Notes under the pieces: model-generated
Databases searched by the model: none
Seen by the model: the letters and a program-made list of their open reading frames with translations, nothing else
Told to the model about the DNA's origin: nothing
Part shown: positions 34,158 to 41,171 of the stretch, piece by piece
Position numbering within the stretch: the stretch's first letter is position 1
How the letters are laid out: every line of letters starts with the position of its first letter
Position numbers and translations under genes: made by a program
NCBI RefSeq assembly: GCF_023701525.1
Contig: NZ_JAMQAW010000051.1
Coordinates: 1-64,000 of the forward strand
DNA length: 64,000 bases
Direction: 5' to 3'
Source of the DNA: Streptomyces albipurpureus
GTDB lineage: Bacteria > Actinomycetota > Actinomycetes > Streptomycetales > Streptomycetaceae

Positions 34158-34684
34158 GCGGTACGGCCTTTCGCTGTGTGCTGGGCGACCGCCTGCTGAA
34201 GGCGGTTCTGGATGGGGGCGCGCCAGATGTGGCAGATGGCGAGCGCGAGGGCGTCCGCCGCGTCGGCGGGCCTGGGTGGTGCCGCGAGCCGTAGGAGGCG
34301 GGTCACCATCGCGCCGACCTGTGCCTTGTCGGCTCGGCCGCTGCCGGTGACGGCCGCCTTGACCTCACTCGGGGTGTGCAGCACGACGGGGAGTCCCCGG
34401 CGGGCGGCGCAGAGCATGGCGACGGCGCTGGCTTGGGCGGTGCCCATGACCGTACGCACATTGTGCTGGCTGAACACCCGCTCGACGGCGACGCATTCGG
34501 GGCGGTGGTCGTCGAGCCACTGCTCGATCCCCTGCTCGATGGCGACCAGTCGGGCACCGAGTTCGGCGTCGCTGGAAGTGCGGACCACACCCACAGCGAT
34601 CATCGTCAAAGGGCGGCCCGCCACGCCCTCGACGACACCGACGCCACATCGGGTCAGGCCAGGGTCCACCCCGAGCACGCGCAC
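34154..34684 (-). CDS. ruvC: Crossover junction endodeoxyribonuclease RuvC
   Basis: The 176-residue resolvase cuts Holliday junctions symmetrically. The RNase H-like fold begins RVLGVDPGLTRCGVGVVEG with the first catalytic Asp; AVERVFSQHNVRTVMGTAQA carries the catalytic Glu, and the final acidic pair is in PADAADALALAICH. The GTG start is preceded by AAGGAGG. It is the first gene of ruvC-ruvA. Confidence 0.96.
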   Translation of the reverse strand: MRVLGVDPGLTRCGVGVVEGVAGRPLTMIAVGVVRTSSDAELGARLVAIEQGIEQWLDDHRPECVAVERVFSQHNVRTVMGTAQASAVAMLCAARRGLPVVLHTPSEVKAAVTGSGRADKAQVGAMVTRLLRLAAPPRPADAADALALAICHIWRAPIQNRLQQAVAQHTAKGRTA

Positions 34685-34748
34685 GCCACCCCTCCTTCGT
34701 TCATCTGTTTGTGCAGGCTATCCGCTGCCACTGACAACACACGCAGAA

Positions 34749-34776
34749 CGGGCCGACGGTGATTCCCGTCGGCCCG
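34749..34776 (-). terminator. Terminator of yebC
   Basis: CGGGCCGACGG (34749-34759) pairs perfectly with CCGTCGGCCCG (34766-34776), 19 bp after the yebC stop on the minus strand. It separates the pdx-yebC transcript from ruvC. Confidence 0.75.
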
Positions 34777-34794
34777 CTCGCAAGGTCGCCTGGA

Positions 34795-35547
34795 TCAGAC
34801 GTCGACCTTCTGCATGACCTCGTCGGAGACGTCGAAGTTGGCGAAGACGTTCTGGACGTCATCGCTGTCTTCCAGCGCGTCGATCAGCTTGAAGATCTTG
34901 CGCGCGCCGTCTTCGTCCAACTCCACCTGCATGGTGGGCACGAAGTTGGCCTCGGCCGAGTCATAGTCGATGCCCTCGGCCTGGAGCGCGGTGCGCACGG
35001 CGACGAGATCCGTGGCCTCGCTGAGGACCTCGAAGGACTCACCGAGATCGTTGACCTCCTCGGCACCCGCGTCCAGCACCGCGCCCAGGACGTCGTCCTC
35101 GCTCAGTTCACCCTTGGGGACGATCACCACGCCCTTGCGGTTGAACAGGTACGAGACGGAGCCGGGGTCGGCCATCGAACCGCCGTTGCGCGTCATGGCG
35201 ACCCGGACGTCGGAGGCGGCGCGGTTGCGATTGTCCGTGAGGCACTCGATCAGGACCGCGACACCGTTGGGGCCGTACCCCTCGTACATGATCGTCTCGT
35301 AGTCGGCGCCACCGGCTTCCAGGCCCGCGCCGCGCTTGAGCGCGGAGTCGATGTTCTTGTTCGGCACCGACTGCTTCTTCGCCTTCTGGATGGCGTCGAA
35401 GAGGGTCGGGTTGCCCTCGATGTCAGCACCGCCGGTACGGGCCGCGACCTCGATGTTCTTGATCAGCTTCGCGAAGAGCTTGCCGCGCTTGGCATCGATC
35501 ACGGCCTTCTTGTGCTTCGTCGTAGCCCATTTAGAGTGGCCGGACAT
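34795..35547 (-). CDS. YebC/PmpR family regulatory or ribosome-associated protein
   Basis: The 250-residue protein has the three-domain YebC/TACO1 fold, beginning MSGHSKWATTKHKKAVIDAKRGK and containing RNRAASDVRVAMTRNGGSMADPGSVSYLF. Family members have been described as transcription regulators and, more recently, as factors that relieve ribosome stalling at polyproline. GGAG precedes the ATG by 8 bp. It lies between pdxT and ruvC, as in many actinobacteria. Proline-rich proteins in this window are plausible clients if the second role holds. Confidence 0.92.
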   Translation of the reverse strand: MSGHSKWATTKHKKAVIDAKRGKLFAKLIKNIEVAARTGGADIEGNPTLFDAIQKAKKQSVPNKNIDSALKRGAGLEAGGADYETIMYEGYGPNGVAVLIECLTDNRNRAASDVRVAMTRNGGSMADPGSVSYLFNRKGVVIVPKGELSEDDVLGAVLDAGAEEVNDLGESFEVLSEATDLVAVRTALQAEGIDYDSAEANFVPTMQVELDEDGARKIFKLIDALEDSDDVQNVFANFDVSDEVMQKVDV

Positions 35548-35596
35548 CTGCCTGTCTCCTTCGCGTTACCCATTGCGCTTGCCTTCGGCAGCGATC

Positions 35597-36211
35597 CTAC
35601 CGGGACCGGGTGACCGGCATCGCGCGCACCATGTCCGCGAAGAGACCGTGCATCCGGTGGTCTCCGGTGAGCTCGGGATGGAAGGAGGTCGCCAGGGCGT
35701 TGCCCTGCCGGACGGCGACGATATGGCCGGCGTGCTCAGCCAGGACCTCGGTCTGGGCGCCGACCGACTCGACCCAGGGGGCGCGGATGAAGACGCCCTC
35801 CACCGGGCCTCCGTCGACGCCTGACACCTCGACGGCGGCCTCGAACGACTCGTTCTGTCGACCGAAGGCGTTCCGGCGGACGATCATCTCGATGCCGCCG
35901 ATGGTCTCCTGCCCCGACCGGGGGTCCAGGATCTTGTCGGCGAGCAGGATCATTCCCGCGCAGGTGCCGTACACCGGCAGCCCCGAACGCACCCGCTCCC
36001 GCAGCGGCTCCATCATGCCGAAGAGGCTGGCCAGCTTGGAGATGGTGGTGGACTCCCCGCCGGGGATGACCAGCCCCTCAACCGCGGCCAGTTCATCGGG
36101 GCGCCTGACCGGCCTGGCCGCGGCGCCGGCCGCGGCCAGGGCCGCCAGATGCTCCCGTACATCCCCTTGCAGGGCCAGAACCCCGATGACGGGATGGGTG
36201 GGAGCGGTCAT
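35597..36211 (-). CDS. pdxT: Pyridoxal 5'-phosphate synthase glutaminase subunit
   Basis: The 204-residue glutaminase supplies ammonia to PdxS. Motifs are GVLALQGDVREHLAAL, the nucleophile region PVYGTCAGMILLAD (Cys), GGESTTI, and the catalytic His/Glu in ALATSFHPELTGDHRMH. The ATG at 36211 shares a base with the pdxS stop (TGATG); a GTG one codon earlier is also possible. Coupling to pdxS keeps the subunits in balance. Confidence 0.96.
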   Translation of the reverse strand: MTAPTHPVIGVLALQGDVREHLAALAAAGAAARPVRRPDELAAVEGLVIPGGESTTISKLASLFGMMEPLRERVRSGLPVYGTCAGMILLADKILDPRSGQETIGGIEMIVRRNAFGRQNESFEAAVEVSGVDGGPVEGVFIRAPWVESVGAQTEVLAEHAGHIVAVRQGNALATSFHPELTGDHRMHGLFADMVRAMPVTRSR

Positions 36212-37134
36212 CACCAGCCCCGGTTGGCGTAGCGCTCGGACTCGGGCAGGGTGTCGCAGTTGATGCCCACCATGGCCTCGCCCAGGTTGCGGGAGGCATC
36301 GGCGATGATCTTGGGGTCGTCATAGAAGGTGGTGGCCTTGACGATGGCCGCCGCACGCTTGGCCGGGTCGCCTGACTTGAAGATGCCCGAGCCGACGAAG
36401 ACGCCCTCGGCGCCCAGTTGACGCATCAGCGCGGCGTCGGCGGGGGTGGCCACGCCACCGGCGGAGAAGAGGACCACGGGCAGCTTGCCCAGCTCGGAGA
36501 CCTCCTTGACCAGCTCGTACGGGGCGCGCAGCTCCTTGGCTGCGGCGTAGAGCTCGTTGTTGTCATAGCCGCGCAGCTTGGCGATCTCGTTCTTGATCTG
36601 GCGCAGATGACGGACGGCCTCGACGACGTTGCCGGTGCCCGCCTCGCCCTTGGACCGGATCATCGCCGCGCCTTCGGCGATGCGGCGCAGGGCCTCGCCG
36701 AGGTTGGTGGCGCCGCAGACGAAGGGGGTGGTGAAGGCCCACTTGTCGGAGTGGTTGACCTCGTCGGCGGGGGTCAGCACCTCGGACTCGTCGATGTAGT
36801 CGACGCCGAGGGACTGAAGGATCTGGGCCTCGACGAAGTGCCCGATGCGGGACTTGGCCATCACGGGGATGGAGACCGCCTCGATGATCTCCTCGATCAT
36901 CGTCGGGTCGGACATCCGCGCGACTCCGCCGTCCTTGCGGATGTCCGCGGGGACCCGCTCCAGTGCCATGACGGCCACGGCGCCCGCGTCCTCAGCGATC
37001 TTCGCCTGCTCGGCGTTGACCACGTCCATGATGACGCCGCCCTTGAGCTGCTCGGCCATGCCGCGCTTGACGCGGGCGGTGCCGGTCGCCGGGGAGTCGG
37101 CGGACTGCGGGGTGGTGGAGAGCGTGCTGGACAC
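36211..37134 (-). CDS. pdxS: Pyridoxal 5'-phosphate synthase lyase subunit
   Basis: The 307-residue TIM-barrel protein makes PLP from ribose 5-phosphate, glyceraldehyde 3-phosphate and ammonia. Recognised parts are KRGMAEQLKGGVIMDVVN, VMALERVPADIRKDGGVARM, MAKSRIGHFVEAQILQ with the catalytic Lys, and AGGVATPADAALMRQLGAEGVFVGSGIF. The GTG start at 37134 is preceded by GAGG at 6 bp; the upstream in-frame extension is rejected. PdxS and PdxT together give the R5P-dependent B6 route. Confidence 0.97.
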   Translation of the reverse strand: MSSTLSTTPQSADSPATGTARVKRGMAEQLKGGVIMDVVNAEQAKIAEDAGAVAVMALERVPADIRKDGGVARMSDPTMIEEIIEAVSIPVMAKSRIGHFVEAQILQSLGVDYIDESEVLTPADEVNHSDKWAFTTPFVCGATNLGEALRRIAEGAAMIRSKGEAGTGNVVEAVRHLRQIKNEIAKLRGYDNNELYAAAKELRAPYELVKEVSELGKLPVVLFSAGGVATPADAALMRQLGAEGVFVGSGIFKSGDPAKRAAAIVKATTFYDDPKIIADASRNLGEAMVGINCDTLPESERYANRGW

Positions 37135-37413
37135 GGAGGACCTCACTCGATGACGATGGCTGTTCCCGCCTCTGACGGCCGCTTCCGGCGGCGCCGCGGT
37201 GCGTGATTGATGGAACCGCCATCGATCAGTCCACTGCAAGGGCCAATGAGTACCCGGTGGATCGTTTTTGCAGGTGATCGTCCCGTTTCAGACAGCTCGT
37301 GAACCATGGGTGCTGGGGATACATCTCATGACTTCGGATGGGTTGTCCGGGGGTCGCTGAAAGAGCCGATCGAACGGTGGCCACCGCGGACCGGGGCCGC
37401 CGCCCAGGAGGGC

Positions 37414-37959
37414 TCAGCTGACCGGGCGGTCCGCCAGCGCCGTCGGAGGCTCATCGTCCATCTCGAAGGCCAACGGGAACGGCGCGTGCCCGGCCAGCCG
37501 GAACCAGCGCACCTTGCGATGGCGGCGTAGCGCCCGGGCCGCTCGTACGGCGTCATTGTGGAACCGGCGGGCCATCGGCACCCGGCGTACCGCCTGCGCC
37601 AACTCCAGCGTGGCCTCCTCACCGCCGGGTACCTCCCGAACCGCCTCCAGCTGCGCCGGCTCCTCGAAGACCGCCCGCAGCGCGGCACTCAGCTCGCTCT
37701 CGGCGACCTCGCGCTGCTCCTCCTCCGCCTGGCGGGCGGCGTGAGCGGCTTCGTACAGCACGATCGACGCGGCCGGATCGAGCACTCCCGCGGTGGCCAA
37801 CTCCTGGGTGACCGAGGCGCGTCGGAGCAGCTGCGCGTCGAGCGCGGCGCGGGCGGCGTCGATCCTGGTGTGGAGCCGGTCGAGCCGTCCGGCGGTCCAG
37901 CTCAGATAGAGGCCGATGGCGAGCAGGGCGACGAAGATCCAGATGAGTGTTGCGGTCAC
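37414..37959 (-). CDS. LemA-like membrane-anchored helical protein
   Basis: The 181-residue protein has one N-terminal membrane helix (LIWIFVALLAIGLYLSW), then a long helical region with R-L-D-x-L-H-T-R-I-D-A-A-R-A-A-L, resembling the LemA family, including a VPMARRFHNDAVRAARAL motif like the LemA RRFYNDAV segment. The C-terminus is polar. The function of LemA relatives is unsettled. It lies in the phosphatidylinositol mannoside operon context (45 bp beyond pdxS promoter region, upstream of pdxS). Family assignment is moderate. Confidence 0.65.
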   Translation of the reverse strand: MTATLIWIFVALLAIGLYLSWTAGRLDRLHTRIDAARAALDAQLLRRASVTQELATAGVLDPAASIVLYEAAHAARQAEEEQREVAESELSAALRAVFEEPAQLEAVREVPGGEEATLELAQAVRRVPMARRFHNDAVRAARALRRHRKVRWFRLAGHAPFPLAFEMDDEPPTALADRPVS

Positions 37960-38040
37960 GGGGCGTAAGGCTACCGGGGTGTTGGGGCGGTTCCGTGTGA
38001 CCGCGACCGGGTGCGGGAGACCGGTGGGATCACCGAGGGA

Positions 38041-38057
38041 TCAAACGCCGGTCAGGG
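38041..38057. repeat. Copy of a Streptomyces intergenic motif (TCAAACGCCGG)
   Basis: TCAAACGCCGGTCAGGG lies in the gap between the mannosyltransferase and the LemA-like gene. It matches the core of a motif seen again at 63921-63937 (TCAAACGCCGGACAGG) apart from one base. Such sequences recur between Streptomyces genes; the function is not known to me. Confidence 0.45.
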
Positions 38058-38091
38058 TTACCGCGCACGGACGCGCCGGGAGGCCCTGTCG

Positions 38092-39252
38092 TCAGTTCCT
38101 GGCGAGCCCGAAGCGGGAGCGCAACCCTGGGCGTTCATCCGCCGCCACCGACGCGGCACCGTCCGTGACGGTCTCGTAGACCGCCAGGATGTCCGCTCCG
38201 ACCGTTGACCAGTCGAAGCGGCGTACATGTGCGCTGCCCCTCTTACGGAGCTCCTCCCGGCGCTCCGGGTCGCCGAGCAGCCGAACCGCTGCCGTCGCCA
38301 GCGCGGCGGCGTCCTCATTGGCGAAGAGTTCGCCGGCCGCACCCAGGTCGAGGACCTGGGCGAAGGCATCCAGATCGCTCGCCAGTACCGGTGCGCCCGC
38401 GGACATCGCCTCCACGAGGATGATGCCGAAGCTCTCGCCACCCGTGTTGGGAGCGACATACACATCGACGCTGCGCAGCAGCCGGGCCTTGTCCTTGTCG
38501 CTGACCATGCCGAGGAACTCGACGCTGGACCGCATCTCCTTGGGGAGTTGCGCCACCGCCTCCTCCTCATCGCCCCGGCCGGCCACCAGCAGCCGGGTTC
38601 CCGGGCGTTCGGCGAGGATCGCGGGAAGGGCTTTCATCAGCACCGGCAGGCCCTTGCGGGGCTCGTCGATACGGCCGATGAAGCCGATCGTGCCGCCCTG
38701 CCACTCGGGATTGGGCTCGGCGCTCTCGAAGAAGGCGACGTCGACACCGTTGGGGATGACGACCGCGTCGCCGCCCAGATGCTCGACGAGGGTGCGCCGG
38801 GCGTACTCGCTGACCGCGATCCGAGCGCTGATCTTCTCCAGCGCGGGCTGGAGGATCGGATACGCGGCGATCATGGCGCGCGAGCGGGGGTTGGAGGTGT
38901 GGAAGGTGGCGACGATCGGCCCCTGGGCGGCCCAGCAGGTCAGCAGCCCCAGGGAGGGCGAGGTCGGCTCATGGATATGGATCACGTCGAAGGTGCCGTC
39001 GTGCAGCCAGCGCCGTACCCGTGCGGCGGAGAGGAAACCGAAGTTCAGGCGGGCGACCGAGCCGTTGTACGGGACGGGGACGGCGCGGCCGGCCGAGACC
39101 ACGAACGGCGGTAGCGGCGTGTCGTCGTCGGCGGGCGCGAGTACGGACACCTCATGGCCGAGCCGGATCAGGTGGTCGGCCAGGTCCCTGATGTGGAACT
39201 GGACCCCACCCGGTACGTCCCAGGAGTAGGGACAGACGATGCCGATCTTCAT
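38092..39252 (-). CDS. pimA: GT4 glycosyltransferase, phosphatidylinositol mannosyltransferase
   Basis: The 386-residue protein adds the first mannose from GDP-mannose to phosphatidylinositol at the inner membrane face. The N-terminal domain starts KIGIVCPYSWDVPGGVQFHI, and the C-terminal donor-binding domain contains FIGRIDEPRKGLPVLMKAL and the E-x7-E type motif in PNTGGESFGIILVEAMSAG. ATG 39252 overlaps the acyltransferase stop by 4 bp. It is encoded directly after the acyltransferase and phosphatidyltransferase, matching the mycobacterial PIM cluster layout. Confidence 0.92.
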   Translation of the reverse strand: MKIGIVCPYSWDVPGGVQFHIRDLADHLIRLGHEVSVLAPADDDTPLPPFVVSAGRAVPVPYNGSVARLNFGFLSAARVRRWLHDGTFDVIHIHEPTSPSLGLLTCWAAQGPIVATFHTSNPRSRAMIAAYPILQPALEKISARIAVSEYARRTLVEHLGGDAVVIPNGVDVAFFESAEPNPEWQGGTIGFIGRIDEPRKGLPVLMKALPAILAERPGTRLLVAGRGDEEEAVAQLPKEMRSSVEFLGMVSDKDKARLLRSVDVYVAPNTGGESFGIILVEAMSAGAPVLASDLDAFAQVLDLGAAGELFANEDAAALATAAVRLLGDPERREELRKRGSAHVRRFDWSTVGADILAVYETVTDGAASVAADERPGLRSRFGLARN

Positions 39253-40166
39253 TCTTCGCCCCCTTGCGGCTCGCGAGGCTCCAGATCGGCGAGCCACAGC
39301 CGCTGGAGCATATGCCAGTCTTCCGGGTGGTCGGCGATTCCCGTGGCATAGGCGTCCGCCAGGGCCTGGGTCATCAGGGACGTCTTCTCGGCGCGGGTGC
39401 CCGTCTGCGGCACCTCGATGGGCGGGTGGATCCTGCCGTGCATGGTGGGCGTCGGGCCGTACCAGAGGGTGACGGGCAGCAGTCGTGCTCCGGTCTGCTG
39501 GGCCAGCAGCGCCGGCCCGGCCGGCATCCGGGCGCTCTCGCCGAAGTACTTCACCTCGACCCCGGTCGCCGAGAGGTCACGGTCGGCCACCAGGCACACC
39601 AGACCACCCGCGCGCAGCCGGCGCGCCAGGGTGCCGAAGGCCGCGCCGCCCGAGTGCGGCACCACCTCCATGCCCAGGCTTTCGCGGTAGGCCACGAACC
39701 GGTCGTACAGCGACTCCGGGTTGAGGCGTTCGGCGACCGTCGTGAACGGCACGTTCATGGTGCGGGTGACCCAGACGCCGGCCAGGTCCCAGTTGGCCAG
39801 GTGCGGTAGCGCGACTATCACTCCGCGACCGGCGGCCAACCCCTCGGTCAGATGGTGGGTGTCGAGGATCCGGACGTTGTCCCGAACTCGGTCGGCACTC
39901 CAGGTGGGCAGCCGGAAGGACTCCATCCAGTACCGCATGTAGGAGCGCATCCCCGCCTTGGACAACTGGGCGAGGCGCTCGGGGCCGGCGTCCGGTACGA
40001 CCCGGGCGAGGTTGGACTCCAACCGCAGTACGCCCTTGCCGCGCCGCTTCCACGCCGAGTCCGCGATGGTGCGGCCGAGCGAGACGGCCACCGGCTCGGG
40101 CAGCTTCTTCACCGCGGACCAGCCCAGACCGTAGAGCCCGTCGGTAAGGCGGTCTCGCGCGCTCAC
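39249..40166 (-). CDS. Phosphatidylinositol mannoside acyltransferase
   Basis: The 305-residue protein belongs to the LpxL/HtrB-like lysophospholipid acyltransferases. The catalytic pair H-x4-D is in ALPHLANWDLAGVW, and VCLVADRDLSATGVEVKYFGE with PAGPALLAQQTGA is the conserved second block. In mycobacteria the equivalent PatA acylates the mannose of PIM. The GTG start at 40166 overlaps the stop of the phosphatidyltransferase gene (GTGA), so the longer in-frame reading is not used. Confidence 0.9.
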   Translation of the reverse strand: MSARDRLTDGLYGLGWSAVKKLPEPVAVSLGRTIADSAWKRRGKGVLRLESNLARVVPDAGPERLAQLSKAGMRSYMRYWMESFRLPTWSADRVRDNVRILDTHHLTEGLAAGRGVIVALPHLANWDLAGVWVTRTMNVPFTTVAERLNPESLYDRFVAYRESLGMEVVPHSGGAAFGTLARRLRAGGLVCLVADRDLSATGVEVKYFGESARMPAGPALLAQQTGARLLPVTLWYGPTPTMHGRIHPPIEVPQTGTRAEKTSLMTQALADAYATGIADHPEDWHMLQRLWLADLEPREPQGGEE

Positions 40167-40834
40167 GTGGCCTCGGCCTCGCTTCCCTTGGACTCCCTTG
40201 TCGCCGCGTCGGCCTCGGCGGCCTCGCGGCGGACGGTGACGACTCGCTGGCCCAGGGTGACCGCACTGCCGACGGCGACGATCCACAGGGCGATCGGCAG
40301 CAGTACGTCGATCCCGGGCACTCCAAAGGCGCCCAGCCCGGCGAGACCGGCCGCGACCAAGGAGATCACCAGTCGTTCGGCGCGCTCGATCAGTCCGTTG
40401 ACCGCGACCGGCAGACCGATCGCCTCGCCGCGCGCCTTGGTGTACGAGACGACCTGGCCGCTCGCGAGGCAGAAGATGGAGACCGCGCACAGGACGTTGT
40501 CGTCGCCCTGACCGGCGTACCAGAGGGCGAAGCCGCCGAAGATCGCCCCGTCGGCGACCCGGTCGAGCGTGGAGTCGAGGAACGCGCCCCAGCGGCTGGA
40601 GATGCCGGCCTGCCGGGCCATGTTGCCGTCGATGAGGTCGGAGAACACGAAGAGCGTGATGACGATCGTGCCCCAGAAGAACTCTCCCCTGGGGAAGAAG
40701 ACCAGCGCACCCGCCATCACACCGGCCGTGCCAATCAGAGTGACCGCGTCGGGGCTCACTCCGCGACGGAGCAGAAATGCGGCGAACGGCGTGAGGACAC
40801 GCGTGAAGAATGCACGCGCGTACTTGTTCAGCAT
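40163..40834 (-). CDS. pgsA: CDP-alcohol phosphatidyltransferase, phosphatidylinositol phosphate synthase
   Basis: The 223-residue membrane enzyme has about six helices and the family motif D-x2-D-G-x2-A-R-x8-G-x3-D-x3-D, seen as DLIDGNMAR, then WGAFLDSTLD. Context (acyltransferase and GT4 mannosyltransferase overlapped downstream) points to phosphatidylinositol phosphate synthesis from CDP-diacylglycerol and inositol phosphate. It starts at ATG 40834 (MLNKYARAFFTRV); the upstream in-frame extension is rejected. The gene is divergent from the EF-G paralogue. Confidence 0.92.
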   Translation of the reverse strand: MLNKYARAFFTRVLTPFAAFLLRRGVSPDAVTLIGTAGVMAGALVFFPRGEFFWGTIVITLFVFSDLIDGNMARQAGISSRWGAFLDSTLDRVADGAIFGGFALWYAGQGDDNVLCAVSIFCLASGQVVSYTKARGEAIGLPVAVNGLIERAERLVISLVAAGLAGLGAFGVPGIDVLLPIALWIVAVGSAVTLGQRVVTVRREAAEADAATRESKGSEAEAT

Positions 40835-41171
40835 GGCCTTCCCGGGGTTGGGGTGGGCCGTGTGACCCCTTGGCCACCGGCTGGCCCATCGTAGCCAGGA
40901 CGGACGCACTCCAGCGCCGGGACCCGGCGCGGGTACCCGCGCACCGGAGCTGGTCCCACCGGTCCGGTACGACATATGGACGCGCCCGGGCGGGAGTGGA
41001 AAGCTCGAAGGACGACTGCGGGCATCACCGGAACTGCCCCGGGAAGCCGTCCCACAGCCCGTCTGCGGGCTTGGCCCGGCGACCGCACCCCTGGTTGTCC
41101 CGCTGCCCGCGGCCCATTTCCTCACCGTTCCTCACCGTGCAATCGACACGATCGACCGGGAGGCAAGAATC
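40835..41171. other. Divergent promoter region between pgsA and the EF-G paralogue
   Basis: These 337 bp must carry the promoters for both directions. A 10-bp direct repeat, TTCCTCACCG, occurs twice in tandem at 41118-41137, about 35 bp before the EF-G-like start, and GGGAGG precedes that start by about 8 bp. I see no small gene here. Confidence 0.45.

Noticed and set aside
37265..37413. Possible riboswitch or leader around the pdxS upstream region
   Set aside because: No conserved riboswitch fold could be recognised by eye; only ordinary GC-rich pairing is present.
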